This document shows positions 32,506 to 45,169 of a stretch of 64,000 nt of DNA, one piece after another (the stretch's first letter is position 1; the number at the start of each line of letters is the position of its first letter). The notes beneath the pieces were generated by a model that saw only the letters and a program-made list of their open reading frames with translations, was not told the DNA's origin and searched no databases. The translations under genes were made by a program, and so were the position numbers. The DNA comes from Talaromyces rugulosus (taxonomy: Eukaryota; Ascomycota; Eurotiomycetes; Eurotiales; Trichocomaceae), in NCBI RefSeq assembly GCF_013368755.1, contig NC_049563.1, positions 496,001 to 560,000 on the forward strand, read 5' to 3'.

Positions 32506-33332
32506 GTGCGATGGCTTACTGGGGGTTTACCCTTAGAATGTTATTTGCCATGCTCGCTCTTGAGATTCATTGAGATTCAGCAGCATGCTTTTAGGAAGCA
32601 TTGGCATATACATTGTACCCCATTCAGTACATATGCTTCAACTTTCTGGATTCTTTTAGAAAGTTCATCAGTTCATAACCAGCCTTGGTCTTATTATATT
32701 CTCAGCCATTGGGACTTGAGACTTTTCCATTTTACGGAAATTCAGCAACACACAAGACATGGACAGAGGCGATTTGGCGCGTTTTTATCATCGAAACGGT
32801 ATGGAGTTACACGGCGTTGGTTCTTTGAAGCTATTGGGTTTGAGCCATTCGCTATTTTTATGATGGAGTATGGGGATTTAATATAATACGGGATTCCTTG
32901 ATTGTATTCATTGCATTGTTTTTGTGTTTTTTTTGTGTTTTTCTTTAACTTGGTTTCTCAACAACGTTCACTCTGCTGACCAGATACCATTTTGCACCCT
33001 TTTCTCATTTGTTCCTGGGCAAGCCTTCTTTTGGGCTTGATCTAGTCGAAGGCAGCGTTTCCTTTCTATTGGCGACTGTTTTGTTTTTCTTTCTTTCTTC
33101 GAGCAATGGCTACATTTGAGGCCATTGCGATGGTTGCTGGCACAATTGACGAACGAATGAATAGAAACAATTTCCTTCTTAAATAAGTCAAGCTTTTGAG
33201 ATGAACAGTAGATTACCTAGTCTCAAGATCGTAACGGCTTTCTAGTAGCTATGTACACCCCGAGTCATCAGATGTGCCGGCCAACCAAAAACATAAATTG
33301 AACTGTACAAAAGGTGATATATGTCAAAGATG
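32506..33332. other. Convergent intergenic region
   Basis: 827 bp between the cyclin stop and the helicase stop, which converge; T-rich 3' DNA for both. No gene is seen. Confidence 0.5.
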
Positions 33333-36300
33333 TCACTGATCCATCCCATTAAACTCAACCAACTTCTTCACCAGATCAATCACGCGGGACTCATCGTGTC
33401 CCTGGGTATCCGCCGCCGGATTATCGACTTTTGCAGCCAGCACGTCGTCGAGCATCATCCGCAGCCGCGACACCAGCACGCCTATGCGCGCCCAGCCGCG
33501 GATATGCAGCCAGTTGTCCACGACGAGGCCGCGGCCCATGGTGTCGAGGGTTATACCGCCGCTGAAGAGGAGGAGCGAATACGCATTGAACGCTGAGAAG
33601 GGTTGTTAGTTTTTAAGCGAAACAAGATAGAAAGAGGGAGGGGTGGACGTACGTGTCAAGTCCCGGATAAAGACTTTGCTTGTTTCCATCTTGGCGCAGT
33701 AGCTGAGGAACGCGGCATTGGAGTAATTCTGAACCGTGAAAAGACTTGAACTGGGATGAATAAAGACGCGGCCGTTTTCCTGGTTGAAGAACTTGATTGT
33801 TCGGGCGTCCGGGTCTAGTTCGACTGTGCCGGTGACGGACGCGGCGAATTTTCTGTCGGGAAAACTGATCTGGGCGATTTGGGGGTCGTATGCGCCTGCA
33901 ATCAGGGCGCGGAGGAGTGTGGTGTTTTTGGTATTGCGGTCCCATGGACTGCTCGTTGAGTCTGAGGGCTCTTTGTAGTCTATTGGAAGAATACCCGCGT
34001 CTTTTAGGGATGTTAGGAATTGTGCCCGGTTGGATGATATGTCTCGCAGTGTCTGGTGAGAGAGAAAGTTCTCCGAGCACCATGTGGTGGTCTGCCAGAA
34101 TCCGTGAGACCGGGATCTCTCAGACCATTGCAGATATGCTGCAAAGTCAGTGAGGAGATCACCGTCTCCTCGTGAGAAAGACGCTCTTGCTGCTGTAGCA
34201 TCTTCACGCTTTTCCCGCGGCGACACAAAGGGGCTCTTTAATGTGAGTATGGCAGCGATGGTAACACATGCGTCCACACAGCCGAAGATGGATCCATACA
34301 CCATCAACTTTGCACATCGAAGATCTGCCGGTATCATGGCCAGGTGTCGTCCGAGGGCAGTGAGCTTTTGATTATCTAGAGCGCCGATGCGATGCAAGAG
34401 GTTCATTGCGCCTTCGACAGCCAATGTTTCCGGAGGCGTCAGCGTCTTTGCAAGAAACCCGGCGGCATCTGCAATTCCACTCATAGCCATCACCGACAGA
34501 CAGAGCTGCTCCAGAGGCACGCGGCGAATCTCGGGGTCTGGCTTTTCTGCCATGTTTGCTTCTGCCGCGCGAGTGTACAGTTTGTAACATATACCAGCCT
34601 TGACTCGACCGGCACGACCTCGTCGTTGTTTGCACGCGGCTTGAGAAGCCCAGACTTCCTGCAGCCTCACTACATTGGTCTTGGGATCAAAGCTGGTTTC
34701 CTTGACGCGGCCACAGTCGATGACGGCAACCACATCCTCGATGGTGATGGACGTCTCTGCAACGTTGGTGGCAGCAATAACTTTCCGTTTGCCTTTGGGA
34801 GGAGCAAGGAACACACGTTTCTGCTCTGCTGGGAGCAATGAAGCGTGAAGAGGCAGGGCATGCATGTTTGGTATCGCCCTCATCGCACCAAGACAACGAT
34901 CAATTTCCATAGTACCAGGCAGGAAGATGAGGATCCCTCCGCTATCACTTCCGAGCTGAGAATCTATGTATCGAACCACTGAAGCAATCAAATCGTAGTT
35001 GATGCCCATGCCAAGTGACCGCAGTGACTTTCCAATAGACCCGTCCTCCTTTTCTCCCTCAATGCTATCATAACTTGCCAGGGTATTGTTAAATCCAGTT
35101 TGGCGTAAAACGTCGTCGAGGTAGTAGTCTTCAACGGGAAACGTCCGCCCAGGAATATTAACACGGCCAACATGGGCTCGTCCTCCGAAATATTGGGTGA
35201 AGGCTTCTGCATCTAAAGTGGCACTCATCAAAATGACCTTCAAATCCTTGCGCCTATGCAAAATGTCTTTGAGCAGAGCAAGCAAGAAATCGGTATCAAG
35301 GCTCCTTTCGTGGACTTCGTCCACTACTACATGGGTGATGTCTGCAAGTGATGCTGCAATATCATTATCTGGGCCGGCTCCCGTTTGCAACCGACGAAGT
35401 AATACACCGGTTGTCATGAACGTGATTTTCGTCTTGCCAGGCTTTGACTTTGAATCACCACGGATAATGTAACCGACTTCGTCCCCGGTGCTGGAGCATC
35501 GTTCCTGGCTAACTCGGTCTGCAAGTCCTAGAGCTGATATCCTTCGGGGTTGTGTGCACACAATATTCGCTATATTGCCCATGTCGCGCTTTATCCAGTC
35601 ATCCAGAACAAATTGTACTGATTGCGTACTTTTGCCGCTACCAGTCTCGCCAGAAACAATGGTGACTTGATACGAATTGACGCATTGGATGATGGCCTCC
35701 TGCATTCCCCAAGCGGGTAACAGTCGCCGCTTCTGGTTCATGTCTCTTTGAGAAGGTGTGTTCTGCTTCTGCTTCCAGCTTTCATATACTGAGGTACCAG
35801 AAGGCGCGCCGTTTTCAGAGCCGAGAGCCTTGGGATTTCTGCGTCCTGGCCTGACAGGGAGTGGCGTAGAACGGTTTTGAATCTTGGCTGGCTGGCTGAC
35901 ACCGCTCGCGATTTCTCGCAGCTTGCCTGGATTGTCTATTACCATAGGAACATTCACCTCTAGCCAATCCACAATGCTGAAAACCATCGGTTGTTCCACA
36001 AGATCCTCCATTGAGTATTGGACAACTTTCTTCACGGCGCTTAACCTAATGTATGCTGGAAGTCCATCCGAAAGTATCGATATGATCGGAGGATTGGAGG
36101 GATATGGAGTAGAAGGTTTCTGAAACCGGAATGTGACTGGCTTAGAAAGCCCTGGAACTTCTCCTTGGACTTGACAAACCGTTTTCGAGACGCGTTTGTA
36201 TCTTTCACCAAATATAGCTTCTAAAGTGGTATGTTCTTCAGCCCAAATATCTTCATCAGTCGATTCCAAAGGCACACGCGATGGAACATGCTCAAGGAGA

Positions 36301-37470
36301 GCATTTTGTAAACTCTCAGCGGCTAGTCCTTCGTCTCCTCCATTTTTGTCCAGGATAATAGCACAAACATCAGCAGGATATCCTGCTGCGGCAAGACGTT
36401 TAATTTTCGACTCATGTGCAAGATTGCCACTTGCTAGACTGACACCAGCAGAGTAGCCTTCCGGGAAACTCCAGCGAGGCAAATCATCTTCAGGTACGTG
36501 TAGTAAAAGCCATTCTAGCACCTCTTCGCGATCCTTGCATTCCGCGACAGCTTCTTCGATATGGCTTCGGCGAAAGCCTAAGCGAGAGAATTCATCAATA
36601 ATCTGTTTCTGCCGATCCTTCGGTATTTTCACGTTATAAGGATTCCAAATGATCTTGCTCCGAAGTAGCTCTTCGATTTCGCGGCGCAGTCTGTTCCCAA
36701 GGTCAACTTTTGGAGCGCGAGACCATGCTTTTCCACGTCCGGTGTTGTCCCCGGCGCTGCTCAGTCCTAGATTGACTTTATCATCTGGCTTGGCGTGAGC
36801 TTTCTGCCGTTCTAATTTCTTCTTCTTCTCCTCTTCTTCAGCCGCCTCACGCTCTTGCTTGATCAAGAACGGATCGGCTCCGTACATCCAGGCCTTGTCT
36901 TGAGCGACTGCCGCATTTTTCACCTCCATGAAATCCTCCTTCCATAATTTCCTGTAATTTGGCGGTAGCATAACGTGTATGTTTTTCTCGCTAGCGACAC
37001 GGAACAGAGCGTAGGTGGCAGCGAAATGCCTGGCTTCTAAAGCTGTCGGTTGGGCTGCGAGAGCCCGGTGGGTATGAGGGAGTTCCATCGGAGGCAACGT
37101 AGTGGTTTCCTTCGTCTTTAGGTCGGTTTTGCTCAATATAACAGACGAGACAAAGCCGTCCGCGACCTTTTTCTGCTATGAAATTAGCAACCCATACGGT
37201 TGAACACTACAAATACTCTTTGCGTACCATGATGTATTCTGGCTTCCCCCACTTCTTTTTCTGACAATGCTCTGAGAGCATATTCACCGGAAGCTTGCCC
37301 GTCCATGATGCGCCACCAATGACTTGTTTGACGGTAGGCTTCTTCGCCTCGCCTTCAGTTTCCGGTGTGCTTGCAGCAGTCTGCGAAGCCTTTTCGGCAG
37401 CGGCCTTTGCCTGTTTTGTGCCAGGCTTGCCTCCTCCACGGGCACCTCCACCCTTGGATTTTCCGCCCAT
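33333..37470 (-). CDS. DEAH-box RNA helicase with UBA and RWD domains (DHX29/DHX57/Ucp12 type)
   Basis: Three exons: 37228-37470, 33653-37172, 33333-33592; 1340 residues. A Gly/Lys-rich start leads into WGKPEYIMKKVADGF. About residues 250-310 form a UBA-like helical region. About 390-500 is an RWD domain (EEHTTLEAIFGERY). The helicase core follows: GETGSGKST (about 588), DEVH (about 698, so DEVH rather than DEAH), LMSATLDAEAF, TNVAETSITIEDV and QRRGRAGR. Helicase-associated and OB-fold domains end the protein. DHX29 assists 48S scanning on structured leaders; yeast YLR419W and fission yeast Ucp12 share this layout. The start ATG at 37470 is the first in-frame ATG. The small third exon is needed to complete the OB-fold. 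Confidence 0.92.
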
Positions 37471-37739
37471 ACTTCTGGCATGCAATTGCCAATATATATC
37501 CTGCCCGCGGAGGAAGGCGACGAAGAAATTCTCAGCGCAGATGTCATGTCGAGAACCAAATCCGCGAGGCTACAAGAAATTAGTGTGCTATCCGGGGAAT
37601 TCATTATTGTCCCGCGCTAGTCTAGACAAGGTATAGTGTCGATTTGGTGGCCCACTCGGAGCAGAGCGGGGCCAACAGCTCCAGACTTGTCTGTATACAA
37701 CATTCAACAGCATCATTTGAAGGCTGTGATATATCTTCT

Positions 37740-38649
37740 ATGGCGGACATATCAGGCTCCGATGCTTCAGATGCAGAAGCACCAGTAGCCACTGTGACTT
37801 CGAACGAAAAAGGAACCCCTGCAGAAACAGGGAAGCGGAATGCGTGTATGAATCGGCTCAATCTCACATATAAAGTTGATATTGCCCAGACCTAACGCCC
37901 TCATAGTTACAGAGCTCATGTCCTCAAAGACCAAACAACCAAAACAGACAGAACCTACAAAGCAAAATAAATCTCAAAAGCTAGGATCAAAATTCAAGAT
38001 ACGCGATGGGCTCGGCGTCTACATTGAGCGCCCAGAGACTTTCTCGTCGTCAGTTGTAATCTACTTCAACGACGACTTTGTCGCAATCAATGATTTATAC
38101 CCCAAGTCTTCTCTTCATCTACTACTACTACCCCGCGACCCATCAAAATTCTTTCAACATCCTTTCGACGCCTTTGAAGATCACCGTTTCCTTCAAAAGG
38201 TGCGCGCCGAGGCCAAAAAGCTTCGCACCTTGGCCGCCGGCGAATTACGACGGCGATATGGCAAATACTCCTCCCAGGAGACAGCTCGGCGAGAAGCAAT
38301 GGAACAAGACCCGCCAGCAGATGATCTGCCACCGGGGAGAGACTGGGAGAAAGAGCTTATGGTGGGCATTCATGCCGCACCGTCCATGAACCACCTGCAC
38401 ATTCATGTCTTGTCTGTGGATCGGTACAGTGACCGGCTCAAACACCGCAAACACTACAATAGTTTTGCAACCCCTTTCTTCGTCGATATCGACGATTTCC
38501 CGCTGGCACAGGACGACCCACGGCGTCACCCGGGACATTACTTGAAACGGGACTTCATATGTTGGCGGTGCTCCCGGAACTTTGGAAACAGGTTTCAGGA
38601 GCTCAAGGATCACCTAGAAGAAGAGTACGAACAATGGAAAAAGTTGTAG
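37740..38649 (+). CDS. HNT3: Aprataxin/Hnt3-type DNA deadenylase
   Basis: Two exons, 37740-37845 and 37907-38649 (61-bp intron), 282 residues. Aprataxin removes AMP from 5' ends left by failed ligation. A HIT domain spans about 60-210, with the histidine triad MNHLHIHVLS near residue 197. The C-terminal zinc finger FICWRCSRNFGNRFQELKDHLEEE shows two Cys and one His; the fourth ligand in Hnt3 proteins is a Glu (C2HE type), which fits here. The N-terminal 35 residues are acidic and Ser-rich, followed by RNAFTELM across the splice site and a Lys/Gln-rich linker. The start codon lies 270 bp from that of the divergent helicase gene, suggesting a shared promoter. Nuclear. Confidence 0.92.
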
Positions 38650-38975
38650 GTGTAGGCCATGTTATCTCTGGCCAGTGTGGCTATATCTTTTTTATTGTTT
38701 CCGCTGTAGCATCCAAACTTTGACCGGAACATGGCCAGATTAATTAAAATCCATGTATAAATAGCCAAAAAAGGGCTCTAATATAATACACTGTGGTGTG
38801 AAAGTTATCCCATAGTTTGTAAGTTTTCTTTCCCAAACGAGACCGCATTTTCCAGCGGTCATTGAAGCTCTTGCAGTGGTCAGGGGCAGCACCCCGAAAC
38901 CATCTCACCAACACGACGAGCCGAGCGAACAATTAAGCCGTGGCTCATTGAGCTAGTTATGGAATGCTGATTGAA
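38650..38975. other. Convergent intergenic region
   Basis: 326 bp between the converging Hnt3 and TRAP-alpha stops; only 3' untranslated-type AT-rich DNA is seen. Confidence 0.5.
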
Positions 38976-39882
38976 TTAGGCACGGCTCTTGGATCGTGCG
39001 CCCTTGACCTTGCGCGCCTCGGGCTTCTGGATGTGGTGGGCGGGAATCCATTCGGAGTTGAAAGAGGTCGCAGTGCCAGTAGCAGTGGTTTCTACCGCAG
39101 GAACATCCGATTCGGTCTTCTTGGCAGCTCCAGACTTCTTGGCCTCGCCACTCTTTCCACGGCGCTTCTGAGGGAAGTATGGTGCAACCCAGACGGTGTA
39201 GAAGAAGTACACGATACCAGCAAAGAATGCGAGGATGAAGAAGTAAAGGAAGATGCTAGTAACAATTAGTATTCGTAAACACCACGTTATAGCGGACGGA
39301 AACAAGAGACTCACATCTGGGGGTCAAAGATGCTAGTTTCCGGCTCGACGACGCTGATAGTTCCGTTGAAAGCTTGGATGGTGAAGAATTGAGTGACATT
39401 CTTGCTTAAAACGGAGATAAGGTTGAGGCGGAGATCCTGAGGGTGCATCTCGGTCGTGAGACTGTAAGGAAGGGTCTCCTTCTCGCCGGCTGCAATTTCA
39501 ACGCCATAGGTGGTGGTTGAAAGGTTGCGCACGGCCTTGGAAGGCTCATCCAGGCTCATGAGAGAACCACCAACGAAGTTGACGGTGACCGGAACTTCTT
39601 CTTCATTGCTGAAAGTCAACAGAGCTTGCGATTCCTGACCATTGACAATCTTGATGCCAAAGATTTCTGACGCAGGGAAGGAGGCTTCCACGGTGACGGC
39701 AAGAGACGGAGGAGCAGGGGCGTCTTCACTCTCAGGAGTGTCCTAATTGCAGTTGAAAGCTATGTCAGTCGCGAGGCTTCCAAATCCAACAATGGGATGC
39801 GAAAACTTACTGTCGCATGACACCCGGCGAAGAGCGTCTGGAGCGAGAGCAGAGCCAGAGGAAGGAGACCAAAGCGACCCAT
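38976..39882 (-). CDS. IRC22: Translocon-associated protein alpha (TRAP-alpha/Irc22)
   Basis: Three exons: 39811-39882, 39315-39742, 38976-39255; 259 residues. An ER membrane protein related to the signal-sequence receptor alpha subunit and yeast Irc22. Residues 1-22 are a signal peptide (MGRFGLLPLALLSLQTLFAG). The lumenal domain (about 40-160) is beta-rich (ALLTFSNEEEVPVTVNFVGG) with NLS and NVT glycosylation sequons. The single membrane helix (IIFLYFFILAFFAGIVYFFY, about 167-186) is joined across the second intron. The cytosolic tail is basic (PQKRRGKSGEAKK). The start ATG overlaps no other candidate and the signal peptide begins there. Fungal members lack the long acidic stretch of the animal protein, as here. 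Confidence 0.9.
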
Positions 39883-40407
39883 GATGGCAACGGCAAGTCT
39901 ACTGCAAGACTGTCAATGGGAACAGAACCAGAGAAGAAGAGAAAAGCGAGGGGCGTGAAGACGGGACGAGGAGAAAGCGAGGGATTGGAGATAGAAGAGT
40001 TGCGGCTGCTCGTGAATTCCGCGGCGACGAAGTCGTGACTGCCCTTTTCTCCACGACCACGTATGCCTTTCCGGGAATGCGCGGCCTGTGAGTGGCTGGC
40101 CGGCAAGGCGGTAAGCGCCCCGGTCAATCCTTTATCCTCGCTCACCGCCTTCCTGTTTCAGAGTACGCTAGGCCCAGAGGAGAAATCTGGGAAAGAGAGA
40201 TCTGAGAAAAGTGGTTGCGGTCTATCCATCGGTCACAAATGCTCTTTTGCAAATAAATTTATGAGGCCTGTTTGAAACTGGGTTTGAAACGACTTGCCAC
40301 CCTCCCGCCTTGGTCATTGGACTGACTCACCGCCAAATTTTCGACTTTTTAAGTGCGCACCTCGTCGCGATTTGTTCACTTACCCACAAGCTTCCAAACT
40401 TCCAGAG
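39883..40407. promoter_or_regulatory. Divergent promoter region, TRAP-alpha (-) / CCCH protein (+)
   Basis: 525 bp between divergent start codons. GA-rich on the + strand next to TRAP-alpha (39930-39990), which is a CT-rich leader on its coding strand. The 73- and 70-codon frames here are low complexity. Confidence 0.5.
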
Positions 40408-41998
40408 ATGGTTTTAGGCAGCCACACCCAGGCGCTCGCGAAGCGCTACGAGCATATTAAACTCCTCGAGCAGAGCAAGAATGACCTCATCGAAGTATTT
40501 TTCCATATCACCTCATACCAATTGCGTTTGGCCATGATATTGTGCTAACTAGGGGTCACCGCGCATCTAGGACCTGTTAGCACGAGTGAGCGACCTTGAA
40601 GATGCCTACCAACAGAGCAAACTGGACCGTGAACGAGAGATTCGTTTTAATCGAGATATTCAGCTGCATGAGATGGAGTTGATGAGCCAGATCCAGAGAA
40701 TTAAAAAGATAATGGTGAGCAGACACTCAGAACGGCAGATGGATATGTCACTTACATGACCTGAAACTGCAAGGACCGCGAGCCTTATATTGTCGTGCTC
40801 TTGGACGGCGATAGTATGATTTTTAACGACGAATTTCTTCGCAATGGTGAACAAGGGGGCAAAGATGCCGCAAATCAATTGATAGCCACCCTGAACGAAT
40901 ACGTTGCGCGAAATCTGCCGAATGTCACCTCACCCAAGATAGTCACCCATGTCTTCGCAAATATTAAGGGCCTAGGGGATGCTTGCTACAATACTGGCAT
41001 AGTCTATAAACCGTCAATGGTGGACGACTTTGTCCGGGGCTTCAACGACAGCCAGCCTTTGTTCGACTTTGTGGATATTGGACAAGGCAAAGACAGCGCC
41101 GACGATAAGATTTCCGGTACTTGAACCGTTCTGTGGCTTGGATATTTGGTGATATCAACTAACTCTGGGTGCAGAAACTATTAAACTGAATTTATACAAC
41201 TGCCATTGCCACCAGATTTTCTTGGGATGCTCTCAAGATAATGGATACGCCCGCCTCCTGGAAGACACAATGGCCGATGGCGAGCTCATAGGTCGGATAT
41301 CTTTGTTAGAAGGCGTTCCTTTCGAGAAAGAGCTTGATTCTATGAAGGCGTCTTATCGTGTCACCCAGTTCCCCGATCTCTTCCGCACTTCCAGGATAAC
41401 ATCGACACCGGCTGCACCGATCAGGGCTCCTTTGAAGACTCACACGGCAATGCTATCGCCTCATCCAGCATCAGCCACTCTTACTCGCACTTCTACCAAT
41501 ACATCTACTAGCTCCGCCACCCCTACATCGGCATCTTCATGGGCGTCGGTGACCGCCTTGAACCCTGGTGATGTGTCGCTACAGCCCGCCAAACCTGCCA
41601 GTCCAGCTCCGTCTGGCACATCTACAGTCGAGCGAAATAGACACGGCCAGCGGATTGATCGCATGGAATTCAGGACAATCACAAAGGACGACCTTTACCG
41701 AGTGAAGAAGATGAAGCTCTGCAATCTTCACTATTTGCTCGGAAACTGTCCAAATACCAATTGCTATCATGACCATGACCACAAACTCACCAAGGACGAA
41801 AAAGAAGTCTTGCGTTCTGTGGCTCGTATGACACCCTGCCACTTTGGGATGACATGCGACGATCCAAAATGCATATACGGCCACCGTTGTCCACAGAGCG
41901 AAACTGGTAAAAAGGAGTGTCATTGGGGCAGCAATTGTCGGTTTGAGCCTTCACAACACGGAATTGATCTCACTGTGGTCAAAACTACTAAGGTTTAA
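40408..41998 (+). CDS. CCCH zinc-finger protein with coiled coil and DUF7923-like domain
   Basis: Four exons: 40408-40494, 40571-40714, 40774-41116, 41175-41998; 465 residues. The N-terminal 77 residues form a likely coiled coil (LLARVSDLEDAYQQSKLD, MELMSQIQRIKKIM). Residues about 78-230 form an alpha/beta domain beginning PYIVVLLDGDSMIFNDEFL and containing THVFANIKGLG and IFLGCSQDNGYARLL. It looks like the NYN-type domain described in fungi as DUF7923; the early acidic residues (LDGD) fit a nuclease-like fold, but activity is unproven. A Ser/Thr/Pro-rich linker follows, then C-terminal Cys/His clusters (CNLHYLLGNCPNTNCYHDHDH, CHFGMTCDDPKCIYGHRC, CHWGSNCRF), at least two of them CCCH-like. 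A role in RNA binding is likely; no specific target is visible. Confidence 0.85.
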
Positions 41999-42387
41999 GA
42001 AAAAAAGTGAGGAGTTGTCTTCTTCTCTTCAGTCATATTATTTTTTTTCCATCTCACGGACAATGGGATCCAACTCTGCATGGCGTTGGGTTTCTGTTCC
42101 AGGTCTAGGCGCAAGGCTGCACATGTGGTAAAAGGGCTGTTTTTCCGGTAGCGCTGGTATGTGATATCTTGATTTTTTTTTTTAAATTTCCAATCAGGTC
42201 CTATTGAGGGTTGCATTTATGGGTTTTGCAAAAAAAGAAAAGAAAAAAAGCCATCTCTCGGCGTCTCTAGGGATAAGCTCAAATAATTATGGGAAATAGG
42301 TATAAAAAAAGCTGCGGGGCTCTTGTATGTTTTGTTATCATCTCGTTGTTTATTCAAGAATTGAAATACAAAATTAAACTAGTATTT
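41999..42387. other. Convergent intergenic region
   Basis: 389 bp between converging stops of the CCCH gene and pot1; AT-rich with A and T runs, nothing else seen. Confidence 0.5.
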
Positions 42388-44457
42388 TCATTCTCCTTGA
42401 ATCGTTGTACCAAACAAGGCAAATCTTCTTTCCCAGCCGAGGCACTCCCCGGTATGCTCAGAGTCCGTCATATCGTCCTCATTATCATTAGTTTGACATG
42501 CACATGGAACCCCGTATTCCTTGACACAACATGTAAATGGTAATTGCGAGGGGTTCTTTTGCTGCAAGTCGATCGATTTGTCGGCGGATGCATTCTTGCG
42601 CTCCTCTAAATCGCCCCAAAGTATACACAGCTTTTCTCGGAGCTGGAGAAGGGTATCATTGTTTTCGCGTAGGCTAAACAAAACATCAAATTAGCGATAT
42701 CTTTCTCTTGAAAATGTTTTTTTAAGGCCAGTCATACTCTACGGCATCCAGTTTGAGCAAGAACACGGCTTCGGCTCCACTGACAAACAGCTTTACGCGG
42801 TTTCGAGATTGGCCCGGTGCGATTTTTGCGTCTTCGACAAGAAGACAGAAACGCCATTCCCATCTGACTCGGCGTGTCGATGAAACATCGTCTTCGTCAT
42901 CTTCAGAAGTTTCGTAGTCGGGATTGTAAGAAACGGCAAAATCGGAGATATCGGGCGGGAAAAAATCGACTACTCGGACAGTCGTGCGATAGTTGACATT
43001 CTGAAAGGGAAGCCGATATTCAATGCCTCCGGGTAAGGAGGCCACATGGGAGCTGTTGGCTAGGATATCCAAAAGAGTGCGACAGACTTTGGCCGGATTC
43101 TTTGCTTGTACTAGAGACTGTCAGCAACAGGTAATACAATTGAGCCGAAAAGAGGTCGTCCATACTGTGAGGATTGGCTTTGTCTGCGCGAAGAATCGCA
43201 GCAATTTCAGGTTGTCCTTCTTCTCGCTTCTGGGCAGCCTGCTGCTTCTGTTGCTGCTGTTTCTTTTGACGCAGCAGTTCCTTCCGCCTCTTCTTTGTGA
43301 TTTTCTTCGGACCACCTTCTTCTCCCAGTTCCTCGGCGATCTGACCTCTTTTGAGTTTATTCTGTCTCCAATACTCCCGCTTTCTTTGCTTGAGCTCAAG
43401 AAATCGCGGGTCGTCATCTTCGTCGTCCAAAAGGCGAATCCCGACTTTGTCTGGATACATTCGGTCGGTGTGTATAACACCCTCTGTCCGGCCGGTTTGT
43501 GTCTCTGATTTAATATGCACATTATTCAAGGCGACATAGGAGTCCTCTTGCACGTTATCTTTGGCATACGCCGAGTGCGGTTGCCATAGTGTGACTTGTA
43601 ATGTCATCCGTCCATGAGGTCCACGCCATATTCGATTCACCCGGGTGGAAGTTCCCAAATAGCCGAAGCGATCGCCAGTGCGGCCCTCGCCCTCATCCTC
43701 ATCCTCGTTGTCTGACTTATCGTCGTCATAATTGAAAAGAGCCTTGTTCACGGTGTAATCGGTGACATACAGGTTGACCGTGTTGTCATCGTACCAAGTC
43801 TTGACCACATGAACAATGAGATCGGCGAACTTTTTAGGAGCGACAGCCTTGATCAATGAAAATCTGTCTCGGTTCTTTGTTGATTGTGGCTTCACTTCAG
43901 CGCTTAGCCCCACTGCTTGACCTTTGGTTTGACTTGGTGGAACCTGAGATTCGGTATGAACAGCACTGTTCAATAGAGACTTTGCATATGCATCTTCTTC
44001 GCGACTAAGCGCCCTAGCCCCGGGACTATAGGCTGGCATGGTCAAGGACTCGGAACTCTCGGGCTGACGAAAAACAGCCCACGAAACATGGTCCTTGTTG
44101 GAAACAACACCAAATAAAGACCCATGATGAGGCCGGACCTTGAGGATCATGTTAATAATGGAATGAGCACGAAACAATTTGACTCACTCTAAGCTGGCGA
44201 AGGAGAATCACATCATTGACTTTCACATCTGGCAGTCGATGTTCATCGTCATTGAAATATTTGATCTTCAGACCCTCCCAAGTATGATTTCCGGGACCAT
44301 AATCGGAATCTTTGATTGTGAATGTGACAGAATAAGAGGTACCACCGGACTTGGCCTTCGGCAGACAGTCGACTACAACACCAATGACATTATGATGTCC
44401 CTGTGAGTCTTGTGCTTTGCTGACGCCCGAGAATCGCGGTGGTATCGATGGGGGCAT
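42388..44457 (-). CDS. pot1: Protection of telomeres protein 1 (Pot1)
   Basis: Four exons: 44188-44457, 43166-44138, 42738-43110, 42388-42673; 633 residues. Pot1 binds the single-stranded G-rich telomere overhang in shelterin. The first OB-fold (Telo_bind) spans about 20-115: VIGVVVDCLPKAKSGGTSYS, GLKIKYFNDDE and, across intron 1, LRQLRVRPHHGSLFGVVSNK. A second OB-type region covers about 165-290 (FADLIVHVVKTWYDDNTVNL, GRMTLQVTLWQPHSAYA). A Lys/Gln-rich patch (KKRRKELLRQKKQQQQKQQ) is followed by the C-terminal Tpz1/TPP1-binding part, ending FALFGTTIQGE, with four Cys (CCVKEYGVPCAC) that may bind zinc. Size is close to fission yeast Pot1 (555). Confidence 0.9.
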
Positions 44458-45169
44458 TGCGAGTTATCGCCGGCCAACGGTGATAAGAACAAAGAAAGTC
44501 GAGTACAGCAGCACCCCGAATTTCAGACAGAAGTAGCCCCAAAGACAGAATCAACAGAATCATAGAGCTAACTGGCAGGCGTAGCTATTGTCTGTATAGG
44601 TGGGTAAACAGCATAGTAGGAGCTCGGGCCACGCAGATGCATGCTTCTGCCAGCGTTCTCGTTGGTAGACTCACACGAGGCTATCGGCAACCGCAGGGAC
44701 AAAGAATGGCTCTGTCGTCGATATGCACGGGCAATCAATAATGAATGAATGAAGGTCAATGTTGCCAAGTTGACGCGATAACCTTACATGTCGCGTCTCG
44801 GGCTCATCGCACACGGTCGGGCGCTAAAGTCGCTTAAGGAGAGGCGGGTGGCGCTTAGCCTGAGCAGCGCAGGTCGCTCTTGCCCGGGTGGAGCACCAGA
44901 CAAAACCCCGGGCAACCCGCCTGCAAAGACAAACAACAAATTTCCCCCTCCCTCCCATCTCTGTCTGTACTTGTAACAGCCTTGCCCTCCACCACCACCA
45001 CTCCCCCAACACCAACACGCAACCTGCTATCTCTGCAAACCTTGAGTCAAGTCTTCGACCCAGGCTGCAGGTTGCACCGTCGGCTTTCCCCCTCTTTTAT
45101 TCTTTCCTCTCTCTTCAGCTGTTTGAAATTTACCCCACCCCACACAACAATCAACCACAATTATCAACC
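44458..45169. promoter_or_regulatory. Divergent promoter region, pot1 (-) / importin alpha (+)
   Basis: 712 bp between divergent start codons. The right part (44930-45165) is CT- and CA-rich, the usual leader type of strongly expressed fungal genes, and serves importin alpha. Frames of 155-223 codons here are CT-rich leader read-through into exon 1. Confidence 0.6.
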
